From: Prevotella dentasini JCM 15908
Lineage (GTDB): Bacteria > Bacteroidota > Bacteroidia > Bacteroidales > Bacteroidaceae
Assembly (NCBI RefSeq): GCF_000614065.1
Contig: NZ_BAKG01000010.1
Span: forward strand, 1-64,000
Length of the DNA stretch: 64,000 nt
Reading direction: 5' to 3'
Shown: piece after piece, positions 18,268-28,674 of the stretch
How positions within the stretch are numbered: position 1 is the first letter of the stretch
Layout of the letters: each line of letters opens with the position of its first letter
Notes under the pieces: model-generated
Databases searched by the model: none
Seen by the model: only the letters and a program-made list of their open reading frames with translations
What the model was told of the DNA's origin: nothing
Translations under genes and position numbers: made by a program

Positions 18268-18275
18268 CAAATATA
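18268..18275 (-). promoter_or_regulatory. -7 box of the phosphohexose mutase gene
   Basis: Minus-strand TATATTTG, 40 nt upstream of the start at 18227. Confidence 0.45.
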
Positions 18276-18439
18276 CTCATTTATTCCGAAAAGCAACACT
18301 TCGTTGGATTATTTTTTGTATTTTTGTACCTGATTTAATCAATATTGATGATGGTGCCAACAACCTCCATTCATCATTTGCTGTTGTTTTTCCGTGCTGT
18401 CCGAGGACAACTATGGAGAGCACGAAAACTGGTCATTAT

Positions 18440-18778
18440 ATGGATTTATATTTTGAAGGCGTCATTTTAGCCATTTGTACATTTCTAATCATAGGATTCT
18501 GTCATCCTTTAGTAATAAAGACCGAATACTATTTCGGTACCAAGCCGTGGACTCTATGGCTGATAGGCGGTGTTGCCTGCTGTACGGGAGCATTGTTCAT
18601 TGCCAACATCTTCTGGTCTGCCCTGTTGGGTGTTACCGGTGCATCCCTGCTTTGGGGCATCGGGGAGCTTTTCGAGCAGAAGCGCAGAGTAGAAAGAGGT
18701 TGGTTCCCGATGAATCCCAAACGGAGAAATTGCTATAAGACTGATAGTCGTCCCTCCGAAACAGAGCAGAAAGCATAG
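18440..18778 (+). CDS. DUF4491 family membrane protein
   Basis: A ~112-residue protein with three hydrophobic segments (GVILAICTFLIIGFCHPLVI, LWLIGGVACCTGALFIANIF, WSALLGVTGASLLWG). It then has the family signature GIGELFEQKRRVERGWFPMN. The start at 18440 (MDLYFEGV) matches how homologs begin; an in-frame ATG at 18413 with GAGGA upstream is the alternative. Function unknown. It ends 4 nt before rlmH, so the two are probably co-transcribed. Confidence 0.85.
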   Translation: MDLYFEGVILAICTFLIIGFCHPLVIKTEYYFGTKPWTLWLIGGVACCTGALFIANIFWSALLGVTGASLLWGIGELFEQKRRVERGWFPMNPKRRNCYKTDSRPSETEQKA

Positions 18779-18782
18779 ACGT

Positions 18783-19253
18783 ATGAAGGCTGTACTTATA
18801 TTGGTCGGGAAGACGCAAAACAAGCATTTTATTGCGGGAATCAAGGATTATGTTGAGCGCATCTGCCACTATCTCCCCTACTCCATCATTGTTATTCCAG
18901 AATTAAAGAATACCAAGAATATCACGGAAAACCAGCAAAAAGAGCGTGAGGGAGAATTAATTCTCAAGGAAATTCAGCTATCCGACACGGTTGTACTTTT
19001 GGACGAACACGGCAAGGAGTTTCGTTCAGTGGAATATGCAGACTGGTTACAGAGGAAACTGAACACTGCGCGAAGGCTGGTCTTTGTCATCGGTGGCCCA
19101 TACGGGTTTTCAGATGCCGTTTACAAGCGTTCAAACGAGATGATTAGCCTCTCCCAAATGACTTTCTCCCACCAGATGGTTCGCCTCATCTTTGTAGAAC
19201 AGCTCTATCGTGCGTGCACTATTATAAAAGGAGAACCCTACCACCATGAATAG
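18783..19253 (+). CDS. rlmH: 23S rRNA (pseudouridine1915-N3)-methyltransferase
   Basis: RlmH is a SPOUT-fold methyltransferase acting on pseudouridine 1915 in helix 69 of 23S rRNA on assembled ribosomes. The 156-residue protein shows LLDEHGKEFRSVEYA, the SAM-binding VFVIGGPYGFSDAVY and ISLSQMTFSHQMVRLIFVEQ with the conserved C-terminal YRACTIIKGEPYHHE. It starts 4 nt after the DUF4491 gene. Confidence 0.96.
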   Translation: MKAVLILVGKTQNKHFIAGIKDYVERICHYLPYSIIVIPELKNTKNITENQQKEREGELILKEIQLSDTVVLLDEHGKEFRSVEYADWLQRKLNTARRLVFVIGGPYGFSDAVYKRSNEMISLSQMTFSHQMVRLIFVEQLYRACTIIKGEPYHHE

Positions 19254-19496
19254 TCCGTCCATGATGAAAACTGGACAAACCGGACGTTGACGCTAAAAAA
19301 GAACATATATACATTTGCATGAAAACGACACCCTTTCGTTTAAAATAAGGTCTATCCGTAGAATACAATTACAGAGTATTCTACCCCATTTCCAGTGTAT
19401 AAAAGAATAAACAAACCGTACAAAAAAATGCTTTAAGTTTATATCTTTATAGTATATCAAAATGCGCTCTTACAGAGCATGATAGAGGCGTTTACC
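19254..19496. other. AT-rich gap before the 22-bp array
   Basis: No gene, hairpin or RNA is recognised here. The stretch is AT-rich, and a short palindromic GCTCTTACAGAGC occurs just before the array. Confidence 0.5.
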
Positions 19497-19562
19497 GAAA
19501 GTGCCACTTTCACCATGCGAAAGTGGCACTTTGACTTGCTAAAACAGCCACTTTCGTTTTCC
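19497..19562. repeat. Tandem array, three 22-bp units (AAA-N7-TTT type)
   Basis: Units begin at 19497, 19519 and 19541. The cores are AAAGTGCCACTTT, AAAGTGGCACTTT and AAACAGCCACTTT, each AAA-N7-TTT, separated by 9 nt. The first two are near-perfect dyads. The array lies in the rlmH-pyrG gap, 139 nt before the pyrG -7 box. Confidence 0.9.
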
Positions 19563-19700
19563 GGCTATCCCTTGTTGACCTGCTCGCCGTTGCTTTCTCT
19601 GTTCAGACTTTGCCCATGCTCGCTACCACACAATACGATAACGATGAGAACAAGGAAAATAAAAAAGTACATCAAGATGTTATTTTACCAGTTTTTTTAG

Positions 19701-19708
19701 TATCTTTG
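19701..19708 (+). promoter_or_regulatory. -7 box upstream of pyrG
   Basis: TATCTTTG, 65 nt before the GTG start of pyrG. Confidence 0.55.
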
Positions 19709-19773
19709 CACATTCATAGTTGGTTAATTTTACGATTATTCCGATTAAATATAAACATAACAGATAAACTATC

Positions 19774-21381
19774 GTGGCTGAAACAAAGTACATCTTCGTT
19801 ACTGGCGGTGTCGTATCATCGTTGGGAAAAGGAATTATTTCGTCGTCAATCGGTAAACTTCTGCAAGCAAGGGGGTACAATATCACCATTCAGAAGTTTG
19901 ACCCCTACATCAACATCGACCCGGGTACGCTGAACCCTTATGAGCATGGGGAGTGCTACGTAACGGTTGATGGTATGGAGACCGACCTTGACCTTGGACA
20001 CTATGAACGGTTTACAGGCATCAAGACTACCAAAGCCAACTCCATGACGACGGGTAGAATCTACAAGAGCGTCATCGACAAGGAACGCCGAGGCGACTAC
20101 TTGGGCAAGACCATTCAGGTGGTTCCCCATATCACAGACGAAATCAAGCGAAACATCAAACAGCTCGGACTAAAATATAATTACGACTTTGTTATAACGG
20201 AGATTGGCGGTACTATCGGTGATATAGAGTCGGCACCATTTCTCGAAGCCATCCGACAGATGAAGTGGGAACTGGGTAAACGCGCCATCAATCTACATCT
20301 TACATACGTTCCTTATCTGAAGGCTGCAGGCGAACTGAAGACCAAGCCGACCCAGCACAGCGTGAAGGAACTCCAAAGCGTGGGTATTCAGCCCGACCTT
20401 CTTGTCCTTCGCACAGAACAGCATCTCGGAGACGGCATCCGCAAGAAGGTTGCAGCTTTCTGCAATGTAGACTTCGACTGTGTCGTGCAGAGCGAGGACC
20501 TGCCTTGTATATACGAAGTTCCTGTCAAGATGCAGGAACAGGGACTTGACGTTGCTATTCTCCGCAAGTGCGGTGAAGAAATTAAGCCGACACCGGAACT
20601 GGGTCCTTGGAAGGCTTTCCTTGAGCGACGGAAAAATGCAACCGAAGAGATACACATAGGATTGGTCGGTAAATACGACTTGCAGGATGCCTACAAGAGT
20701 ATTCGTGAAAGCCTCTCACAGGCAGGAACATACAACGACCACAAAACCGTTCTGACATTCATCAACTCCGAAGAACTTACAGAGGAGAATGTGGCAGAGC
20801 GTCTGGCAGGTCAGGATGGCATAGTTGTCTGCCCGGGATTCGGACAGCGTGGTATTGACGGGAAAGTTATCGCAGCCCATTACACCCGTACCCACAACAT
20901 TCCCACCTTTGGCATTTGCCTCGGAATGCAGATGATGGTCATAGAGTTTGCCCGTAACGTTCTGGGATATAAGGATGCCAACTCACGCGAGATAGACGAG
21001 AAAACTATCCACAACGTTATAGACATCATGGAAGAACAGAAGAACATTACCAATATGGGGGGTACCATGCGTCTCGGAGCCTATGAATGTGTGCTGCGGC
21101 AGGATTCCCGTACTTTTGAGATTTACCATCAGGAGCATATTCAGGAACGCCACCGCCACCGCTATGAGTTTAACAACGACTATGAAAAAGAATACGAGAA
21201 GAACGGCATGATGTGCGTGGGCCGCAATCCAGAGAGCGACCTCGTAGAGATTGTTGAGATTCCCGGGCTGAAGTGGTATATCGGAACCCAGTTCCACCCC
21301 GAGTATCAATCCACCGTTCTTAACCCACATCCACTCTTCCTCGACTTCATCAAGACAGCAATAGAAAACAAGCAAAAATAA
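19774..21381 (+). CDS. pyrG: CTP synthase
   Basis: CTP synthase aminates UTP to CTP with glutamine and ATP. Its N-terminal amidoligase domain has KYIFVTGGVVSSLGKGI, KFDPYINIDPGTLNP and EIGGTIGDIES. The C-terminal class I glutamine amidotransferase domain has the nucleophile motif FGICLGMQ and the His-Glu pair in GTQFHPEYQS. At 535 residues it is full length. The start is GTG (MAETKYIFVTGG). It ends 3 nt before yidC, so the two form an operon. Confidence 0.97.
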   Translation: MAETKYIFVTGGVVSSLGKGIISSSIGKLLQARGYNITIQKFDPYINIDPGTLNPYEHGECYVTVDGMETDLDLGHYERFTGIKTTKANSMTTGRIYKSVIDKERRGDYLGKTIQVVPHITDEIKRNIKQLGLKYNYDFVITEIGGTIGDIESAPFLEAIRQMKWELGKRAINLHLTYVPYLKAAGELKTKPTQHSVKELQSVGIQPDLLVLRTEQHLGDGIRKKVAAFCNVDFDCVVQSEDLPCIYEVPVKMQEQGLDVAILRKCGEEIKPTPELGPWKAFLERRKNATEEIHIGLVGKYDLQDAYKSIRESLSQAGTYNDHKTVLTFINSEELTEENVAERLAGQDGIVVCPGFGQRGIDGKVIAAHYTRTHNIPTFGICLGMQMMVIEFARNVLGYKDANSREIDEKTIHNVIDIMEEQKNITNMGGTMRLGAYECVLRQDSRTFEIYHQEHIQERHRHRYEFNNDYEKEYEKNGMMCVGRNPESDLVEIVEIPGLKWYIGTQFHPEYQSTVLNPHPLFLDFIKTAIENKQK

Positions 21382-21384
21382 TCA

Positions 21385-23310
21385 ATGGATAAGAATACAA
21401 TTGCAGGGTTTGTACTGATAGCCCTCGTACTCTTCGGGTTCGCTTGGTGGCAGCAGCCATCGGCTGAACAGATAGCAGAACAACGGAAGGAATTTGTAAA
21501 AGATTCGATAGCTGCGGTAAAGAAGGCGCAGGCGCAGAAGGCGGCCGACCTGAAACAGCAGCAGAAAAAGGCGGCAAGCGTAGCCGACTCTACAGCCCTT
21601 TTTCATGCAGCCTTGCAAGGAACAGCCCAAGACATCGTACTGAAAAATGGCAACGTAGAGCTAACCCTTGGAACAAAAGGCGGTGTAGTCAAGAAAGCCG
21701 TTATCAAGAACTACATCGGGCACGATGTTAAGGTGAAGGATGGCTCTAATGACAAGGGAGATGTTACCCTGTTTGACGAGAATGACCATAGCCTAAACCT
21801 CATGCTGGCCGCCAAGGAGGTCAACATCGAAACCAAAGACCTCTACTTCGTTCCATCCAATCAGACCGACTCTACCGTAACGCTGACAGCTACGGCTGGT
21901 GCAGGCAAGACCCTGACCCTCAATTATCGCCTTGGAAAGACCTATATGCTCCATGTAGACTTCCGCGCTACTGGCATGAGCGGACTTTTCGCACCGGGAT
22001 ACAACAAGATGGACATTGACTGGCAGGAAAAATGCCGCCAGCAGGAATTGGGCTATACTTTTGAAAACCGCTATGCCACCCTTACTTATAAGGAGGCCGA
22101 GGGTGGTACTGACTACCTGAGCGAAACCTCCGAGGCCCATGAAACGACCGAAGAAGCCATAGACTGGGTAGCCTACAAGAATCAGTTCTTCTCGGCAGTG
22201 CTCATTTCCAAGGACGGATTTGCCCAAGGGGCTTCTCTGGCCAGCACGCCTCTAAGCAAGGACACACACTATCTGAAGCAGTATTCCAGTCAGCTGAAGA
22301 CAGCTTTCGACCCTACAGGCAAGAAAGCTTCGGAGTTTGAACTCTACATTGGCCCCAACGATTTCCGCCTTTTGCAAAAGGTTGAAAAGGAAAGCACCTT
22401 TGGCAAAGACCTTGACATGCAGCGTCTGGTATATCTCGGATGGCCGCTTTTCCGCACCATCAACCGTTGGTTTACTCTCTATGTGTTCGACTGGTTGAGT
22501 AAGATTTTCCCAATGGGCGTCGTGTTGATTCTCATCACTATGCTGTTGAAGGCTATTACCTACCCGATGGTAAAGAAAAGCTATATGAGTTCGGCCAAAA
22601 TGCGCGTATTGAAACCGAAACTTGATGAGGCTACTAAGCAGTACAATAAACCTGAAGACCAAATGCAGAAGCAGCAGGCCATGATGCAGATGTATTCAGA
22701 ATACGGAGTGAGTCCGCTTTCGGGCTGTCTCCCCATGCTTATTCAGATGCCTATTTGGATTGCTATGTTCAATTTTGTTCCCAATGCTATCCAACTGCGT
22801 GGTCAGAGTTTTCTTTGGATTGACGATCTCAGTACCTTCGACCCAGTCTTTACATGGAATCAGAACTTGTGGCTCATCGGTGACCACCTGTCGCTGACTT
22901 GTATACTCTTCTGTGCAGCCAACGTTCTGTATTCTTGGTTCACCATGCAGCAGCAGAAAGACCAAATGGTGGGTCAGCAGGCAGACCAGATGAAGATGAT
23001 GCAGTGGATGATGTACCTCATGCCTGTCTTCTTCTTCTTCATGTTCAACGACTATTCTTCCGGCCTTAACTTCTACTACTTTGTTTCTCTTTTCTTTTCA
23101 GCGGCCATTATGTGGATGCTCCGTAAGACAACCGACGACGAGAAACTTCTTGCCATACTGGAAGCACGCCGTGCTGACAACAAGAAGAATCCGAAGAAGG
23201 CAAGCGGCCTGATGGCCCGTATGCAGGCTATTCAACAAATGCAGCAACAGCAGCAGGAAGAGCTGAGACGCAGACAGGAAGAACTGAACAAAAAGAAAAA
23301 AGGAATATAA
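21385..23310 (+). CDS. yidC: Membrane protein insertase YidC
   Basis: YidC inserts and folds inner-membrane proteins, alone or with SecYEG. The 641-residue protein starts with the typical anchor MDKNTIAGFVLIALVLFGFA. A large periplasmic beta domain (~60-350) is followed by the conserved five-helix core (MGVVLILITMLLKAITYPM, SPLSGCLPMLIQMPIWIAMF). A Q-rich basic C-terminal tail (MQQQQQEELRRRQEEL) follows, as in Bacteroidetes homologs that bind ribosomes. It is 3 nt downstream of pyrG and 40 nt before the peptidase gene. Confidence 0.96.
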   Translation: MDKNTIAGFVLIALVLFGFAWWQQPSAEQIAEQRKEFVKDSIAAVKKAQAQKAADLKQQQKKAASVADSTALFHAALQGTAQDIVLKNGNVELTLGTKGGVVKKAVIKNYIGHDVKVKDGSNDKGDVTLFDENDHSLNLMLAAKEVNIETKDLYFVPSNQTDSTVTLTATAGAGKTLTLNYRLGKTYMLHVDFRATGMSGLFAPGYNKMDIDWQEKCRQQELGYTFENRYATLTYKEAEGGTDYLSETSEAHETTEEAIDWVAYKNQFFSAVLISKDGFAQGASLASTPLSKDTHYLKQYSSQLKTAFDPTGKKASEFELYIGPNDFRLLQKVEKESTFGKDLDMQRLVYLGWPLFRTINRWFTLYVFDWLSKIFPMGVVLILITMLLKAITYPMVKKSYMSSAKMRVLKPKLDEATKQYNKPEDQMQKQQAMMQMYSEYGVSPLSGCLPMLIQMPIWIAMFNFVPNAIQLRGQSFLWIDDLSTFDPVFTWNQNLWLIGDHLSLTCILFCAANVLYSWFTMQQQKDQMVGQQADQMKMMQWMMYLMPVFFFFMFNDYSSGLNFYYFVSLFFSAAIMWMLRKTTDDEKLLAILEARRADNKKNPKKASGLMARMQAIQQMQQQQQEELRRRQEELNKKKKGI

Positions 23311-23350
23311 GATAGTCTATAAAACAGGCTTCTAACCAAAAATCAAGAAT

Positions 23351-25516
23351 ATGAATAAAAACATTTCAGTTGCCATAACTGCTGCCCTGCTGATGGGCAG
23401 TGGTATGGCTCAAGCACAAGACGTGAACATCGGAAAGAGCAACATTACGTTGTCAAGCGATCTGATGACCCCAGAGGCTTTATGGGCTATGGGGCGAATC
23501 GGATCGGCACAGGCTTCGCCTAACGGACAGAAGATAGTCTACCAAGTAGGCTATTATAGTGTGAAGGAAAACAAAGGGCATCAGGTTCTTTGCATCATGG
23601 ATGCTGACGGCAAGAACGCACGCCAGTTGACAACTTCGGCAAAGAGCGAATCTGACGCTGCATGGCTGGACGACAACACAATAGCTTTCCTTTCGGAAGG
23701 CCAATTGTGGACAATGGATGCCAATGGGGGGAGTAGAAAACAATTGTCTCATTCTAAAATTGATATTGAGGGATTTCGCTTTTCTCCCGACCGTAGCCGT
23801 GTGGTGCTGATAAAGAGCATCCCTTACTATGGAACCATCAGCAAGAATCCATCCGATTTATCAAAGGCAAGCGGAATGCTCATTACCGACATGAACTACC
23901 GTCACTGGGATCACTATGTGAAAACAAATACCCATCCTTTCCTTGCCAATGTACAGGCAAGCGGAATTGATGAAGGAATAGACATCATGGAAGGGGAGCC
24001 ATACGAAAGTCCTGTTGCTCCGTTTGGTGGAATAGAACAAATAGACTGGAGCAAAGACTCAAAGACAATTGCTTACACAAGTCGCAAGCGCGAAGGGGTT
24101 CAGTATGCCATCTCTACTGATACAGACATATACCTTTATAATATAGAGACAGGCAAGACGACAAACATCTGTAAGCCGGCAGATTATCAAGAACCTGCGG
24201 TAGATGCAACCAAGTCAATGCGTAATCAGGCTGTCAACCATCAGGAGGGCGACATGAATGTGGGATACGATGTTAATCCTAAATTCTCTCCCGACGGACG
24301 GTATATTGCATGGCAAAGCATGGCCCACAACGGATACGAAAGCGACCGTAACCGCCTTTGTATCTATGAGCTGAGCACTGGCAAAAAGAGCTATGTAACC
24401 GAAAGTTTCGACTCTAATGTTGACGACTATACATGGGCACCCGACTCCAAGCAACTTTATTTTATTGGCTGCTGGCATGCTGTTATCAATGTATATCAGA
24501 CCAATCTGAAAGGTGAGGTAAAACAACTGACCGATGGACAGCACAACTATGTTGGAATTTCTCTCCTTGGCAAGGATGGCAAGAAGCTCCTCGGGCTTCG
24601 GCAGAGTATGTCGCAGGCTACCGAACTATATGCCGTTACACCGTCGAAGAAAGAAAAGGACAGCAAGCAAGAGCAGATTAGCTTCGAGAACAAAGCCATC
24701 TACGACCAGCTGGCATTGGGTGAAGTGCATGACCGCTGGGTGAAGACCACCGATGGAAAAGACATGCAGGTATGGATTATCACTCCTCCTCACTTCGACC
24801 CCAATAAGAAGTATCCAACCCTTCTCTATTGTGAGGGCGGTCCGCAAAGCCCTGTATCGCAGTTCTGGAGCTTCCGATGGAACTTCCAGATGATGGCTGC
24901 ACATGGCTATGTTGTTGTTGCTCCTAACCGTCGCGGCCTTCCTGGATATGGTAGCGAATGGAACGAGGAAATCAGTAGTGATTGGACAGGGCAGTGCATG
25001 AAGGACTATCTTTCTGCCATTGACGATGCTGCGGCCAACCTGCCTTTTGTTGACAAAGACCGGCTTGGTGCTGTAGGTGCTTCGTTTGGTGGATTCTCCG
25101 TCTACTATTTGGCAGGACACCATGACAAACGCTTCAAGTGCTTTATTGCTCACGACGGAGCTTTCAACTTGGAAAGCATGTACACTGATACCGAAGAGGC
25201 ATGGTTCAGCAACTGGGAGTATGACGATGCTTACTGGAACAAAGACCAGACGGCGGCAGCCAAGCGGACATACGCTAACAGCCCACATCTTGACGTTGAC
25301 AAGTGGGACACTCCTATCCTATGTATCCACGGAGAAAAAGACTACCGCATCAATGCTACGCAGGGCATGGGGGCCTTCAATGCGGCACGTCTCCGCGGTA
25401 TCCCTGCAGAACTTCTCCTCTTCCCGGACGAAAATCACTGGGTGTTGAAGCCACAGAATGGTGTCCTGTGGCAGCGTACTTTCTTCAATTGGCTTGACCG
25501 TTGGCTGAAGAAGTAA
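23351..25516 (+). CDS. S9 family dipeptidyl-peptidase (DPP5-like)
   Basis: A secreted serine peptidase of 721 residues. It has a signal peptide (AITAALLMGSGMAQAQ), an N-terminal beta-propeller (repeats such as FSPDRSRVVLI, FSPDGRYIAWQS, WAPDSKQLYFIG) and a C-terminal alpha/beta-hydrolase. The catalytic triad is visible as Ser in GASFGGFS, Asp in GEKDYRI and His in ENHWVL. It most resembles DPP5 of Porphyromonas, which releases dipeptides in the periplasm of bacteria living on peptides. Specificity cannot be read from the sequence. It probably lies in the pyrG-yidC transcription unit or has its own weak promoter in the 40-nt gap. Confidence 0.9.
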   Translation: MNKNISVAITAALLMGSGMAQAQDVNIGKSNITLSSDLMTPEALWAMGRIGSAQASPNGQKIVYQVGYYSVKENKGHQVLCIMDADGKNARQLTTSAKSESDAAWLDDNTIAFLSEGQLWTMDANGGSRKQLSHSKIDIEGFRFSPDRSRVVLIKSIPYYGTISKNPSDLSKASGMLITDMNYRHWDHYVKTNTHPFLANVQASGIDEGIDIMEGEPYESPVAPFGGIEQIDWSKDSKTIAYTSRKREGVQYAISTDTDIYLYNIETGKTTNICKPADYQEPAVDATKSMRNQAVNHQEGDMNVGYDVNPKFSPDGRYIAWQSMAHNGYESDRNRLCIYELSTGKKSYVTESFDSNVDDYTWAPDSKQLYFIGCWHAVINVYQTNLKGEVKQLTDGQHNYVGISLLGKDGKKLLGLRQSMSQATELYAVTPSKKEKDSKQEQISFENKAIYDQLALGEVHDRWVKTTDGKDMQVWIITPPHFDPNKKYPTLLYCEGGPQSPVSQFWSFRWNFQMMAAHGYVVVAPNRRGLPGYGSEWNEEISSDWTGQCMKDYLSAIDDAAANLPFVDKDRLGAVGASFGGFSVYYLAGHHDKRFKCFIAHDGAFNLESMYTDTEEAWFSNWEYDDAYWNKDQTAAAKRTYANSPHLDVDKWDTPILCIHGEKDYRINATQGMGAFNAARLRGIPAELLLFPDENHWVLKPQNGVLWQRTFFNWLDRWLKK

Positions 25517-25581
25517 GCTTTATTTGCCTATCCACAAAGTACAATTCAAACGAAATATAAGTTATAAATTAAATAAATATC

Positions 25582-27204
25582 ATGACAGAAAAAATGAAAA
25601 CAACAACTGAGAGATTCGGCGGCAATGCGCTGGACGGCTCTCCTCCTTTTGTCTTTGGCAATGTTCTGTTCCTACATCTTTGTAGACATCCTTTCTCCTA
25701 TTAAGGATTTGATGCTTCAGCAAAGAGGTTGGGACTCCACTGCGTTCGGTACTATGCAGGGTTCGGAGACATTCCTCAACGTCTTTGTCTTCTTCCTTAT
25801 CTTTGCAGGTATTATCCTTGATAAGATGGGCGTGCGCTTTACGGCTGTTTTGTCGGGAGCGGTAATGTTGGCAGGTGCGCTTATCAAATATTACGCCATC
25901 AGCGAAAGTTTTGCAGGCAGTGCCCTTGACGTTTGGTTTACCAATAACCTTAACCACATTCCTGTCTTTGAGCAGTTGGGCGTTTCTCCTTTCTATGAGG
26001 GCATGCCGTCATCTGCCAAGGTTGCTGCTTGTGGCTTTATGATATTCGGCTGTGGTACCGAGATGGCAGGTATCACGGTTTCACGTGGTATTGTAAAGTG
26101 GTTTAAGGGACGCGAGATGGCACTGGCCATGGGTTCAGAAATGGCTTTGGCTCGTCTTGGTGTTGCTACCTGTATGATTTTCTCTCCGTTCTTTGCCAAG
26201 TTGGGCGGAAGCATCGATGTTTCCCGTTCGGTAGCGTTCGGTGTCGTGCTTATCTGTATTGCGTTGATGATGTTCGTTGTTTATTTCTTTATGGATAAGA
26301 AGCTTGATTCTCAGACAGGCGAGGCCGAAGAGAAGGAAGACCCATTCAAAATCAGCGATTTGGGCAAGATTCTCACCAGTATGGGCTTCTGGCTCGTAGC
26401 ACTGCTCTGCGTGCTCTATTATTCGGCTATTTTCCCATTCCAGAAGTATGCCGTAAACATGCTCCAGTGTAACCTTACATTTACAGAGCTTCCTGCCGAC
26501 TCTTTCTGGGCATCCTCAAGCGTTACCATCGTTCAGTATGTTATCATGTTGGTTGTTGCAGCGACAGCATTCATGTTCAACTTCATGAAGAATAAAGCAA
26601 TCAAGAATTTGACGCTTGTGCTCTCTGTTGCAAGTCTTGTACTCTACTGCTATATGGGCTACATGCGCCAGTCGGCAGAATCCATCTTTGCTGTATTCCC
26701 ACTCCTTGCAGTAGGTATCACACCAATTCTGGGAAGTTATGTAGACCACAAGGGCAAGGCAGCTTCCATGCTCATCTTAGGTTCTATGCTCTTGATTCTT
26801 TGCCATCTCACCTTTGCCTTTGTTCTTCCGATATTCAAGACAAGTCAGGTAGGAGGCGTCATCGTAGCCTATGTAACGATTCTCATCCTTGGAGCATCAT
26901 TCTCTTTGGTTCCAGCCTCTTTGTGGCCAAGCGTGCCGAAGTTGGTAGATGCAAAGATTATCGGCTCTGCTTATGCCTCATCTTTTGGATTCAGAACATA
27001 GGCCTATGGCTGTTCCCACTGCTTATTGGCAAGGTTCTTGACAAAACGAATGTTGGAGTAACCGACCCTACGCAGCTCAACTATACAGCTCCGCTGATCA
27101 TGCTTGCCGGTTTGGGTGTAGTCGCCCTGATTATTGGACTCATCTTGAAGGTAGTTGACAAGAAGAAGCACCTTGGACTTGAAGAGCCAAATATTAAAGG
27201 CTAA
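25582..27204 (+). CDS. Glucose/galactose-type MFS transporter, frameshifted in this sequence
   Basis: A 12-helix major facilitator (FCSYIFVDILSPIKDLM, RGIVKWFKGREMALAMGSEM, LFPLLIGKVLDKTN). It probably takes up a hexose, since galE faces it. It is broken at two points. Near 26978 the frame changes between GSAYAS and IFWIQNIGLW; one missing base, most simply a C (TCATC to TCCATC), repairs it. Near 25620 the N-terminal MTEKMKTTTERFGG frame must join RWTALLLLSL; two missing G in the GGCGG run would do so, or the gene starts at ATG 25625. A bidirectional terminator follows. Confidence 0.82.
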
Positions 27205-27221
27205 ATAATTATAATCAAGAC

Positions 27222-27256
27222 AAAAGGCAGGAAACCATTTGGATTTCCTGCCTTTT
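27222..27256. terminator. Bidirectional terminator between MFS gene and galE
   Basis: AAAAGGCAGGAAA (27222-27234) and TTTCCTGCCTTTT (27244-27256) form a perfect 13-bp stem with A and T flanks, working for the + strand MFS gene and possibly the - strand galE. Confidence 0.85.
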
Positions 27257-27368
27257 ATCATACCATTCTATTTATTTTCAATCAGATACAGGAGGAGTAT
27301 AGATGTTTAACGTTATCTTTAGACGCCATCTGCCTCCTTGCCGATAATCTTTTTGGGAAGTACAGAGT

Positions 27369-28406
27369 CTACATAACCCCATCCTCACGAAGTTTCTGCT
27401 GCCACTTCCACGCACTGGCAAGAACATCAGCAAGCGGTGTGTCAGCCTTCCACCCCAATACGGTGTTAGCATGGGTACAGTCGCCCCAAATCTTCTCAAT
27501 GTCTCCTTCACGACGTGGTCCATATTTCCAGTTCACCTTTACACCCGTTGCCTGCTCGAAAGTTGTAACGATTTCGAGAGTGGAATTACCACTGCCCGTC
27601 CCTATATTGAAATATTCGACAGGTTCAGTCTGCTTATCAAGTACACGGGCCATCGCGGCCACATGTGCCTTGGCAAGGTCTACGACATATATATAGTCGC
27701 GGATACAGGTGCCGTCGGGGGTATTGTAATCGTTACCAAAGATTGTCAGCTGCTCGCGGATACCCATCGCGGTTTGGGTTACATAAGGTATGAGGTTGTT
27801 GGGAACGCCATTGGGCAGTTCGCCGATAAGGGCTGTAGGATGCGCCCCTATAGGATTGAAGTAGCGGAGCACGATACTCTTGATGCCGGCACCGCTGTGG
27901 ATATAGTCGTAAATAATCTGTTCGTTGATTTCCTTTGTATTGCCATAGGGCGATGTTGCCTTTTGGTGCGGGGCACTCTCGGTAACAGGAAGATGCTCGG
28001 GCTTCGGCTGGCCATAGACGGTACAGGAACTGGAAAAGATAATGCCTTTTACGCCATATTCGGGCATCAGTTCAAGAAGATTGATAAGCGAAATTACATT
28101 GTTGCGGTAGTACATCAAGGGCTGTTGAACACTTTCGCCCACTGCCTTGGAGGCAGCAAAATGAATGATGCCTTCTATGGCAGGATATTTTCTGAATACG
28201 CTTTCGGTCGCTTCTTTATCGCGAAGGTCCACTTGCTCGAAAGCCGGCCGAACACCCGTAATCTTCTCTATGCCGTCAAGCACCTCAATCTTTGAATTGG
28301 ACAGATTGTCTACAATAACTACATTGTAGCCTGCCTCTATCAGCTCTACCGTCGTGTGCGAACCGATGAAGCCCGTACCGCCAGTTACTAAAATGGTCTG
28401 TTTCAT
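27369..28406 (-). CDS. galE: UDP-glucose 4-epimerase
   Basis: GalE interconverts UDP-glucose and UDP-galactose using bound NAD+. It is an extended SDR of 345 residues with the Rossmann motif VTGGTGFIGSHT, NAD contacts VDNLSNS and HFAASKAVGES, the catalytic Ser region SSSCTVYGQP and the YxxxK motif YGNTK. The substrate-binding region ends in YNIGTGSGNSTLE-like sequence (FNIGTGSGNS). Its convergence with a hexose transporter suggests a Leloir-pathway setting. The -7 box at 28561-28568 gives a ~150-nt leader. Confidence 0.95.
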   Translation of the reverse strand: MKQTILVTGGTGFIGSHTTVELIEAGYNVVIVDNLSNSKIEVLDGIEKITGVRPAFEQVDLRDKEATESVFRKYPAIEGIIHFAASKAVGESVQQPLMYYRNNVISLINLLELMPEYGVKGIIFSSSCTVYGQPKPEHLPVTESAPHQKATSPYGNTKEINEQIIYDYIHSGAGIKSIVLRYFNPIGAHPTALIGELPNGVPNNLIPYVTQTAMGIREQLTIFGNDYNTPDGTCIRDYIYVVDLAKAHVAAMARVLDKQTEPVEYFNIGTGSGNSTLEIVTTFEQATGVKVNWKYGPRREGDIEKIWGDCTHANTVLGWKADTPLADVLASAWKWQQKLREDGVM

Positions 28407-28560
28407 ATAGCCTGAATATTTGGGAGTTAAAGGAACTAAGGGAGTTGGAAGAATGAAAGCCTGATATACGACGGCTTATCGCTCCTGATATGTTTTCCCG
28501 TATGTCCGATGCAGCATCACCAAGCCATTTGTTCCGATGCGCCGGCGACAATCTGCCGTG

Positions 28561-28568
28561 CAAAGGTA
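28561..28568 (-). promoter_or_regulatory. -7 box upstream of galE
   Basis: Minus-strand TACCTTTG, about 155 nt before the start at 28406. Confidence 0.45.
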
Positions 28569-28642
28569 GGGAATATTTCAGACCCTAACAATAAAAAAAG
28601 AGAAAAAGGCGAGAAGAATAACCAAATAACTAAAAGTTTCTG

Positions 28643-28650
28643 TATCTTTG
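28643..28650 (+). promoter_or_regulatory. -7 box upstream of the gene at 28675
   Basis: TATCTTTG, 24 nt before the ATG at 28675. Confidence 0.5.
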
Positions 28651-28674
28651 TAGACATAGAATAAATTAGTCGTT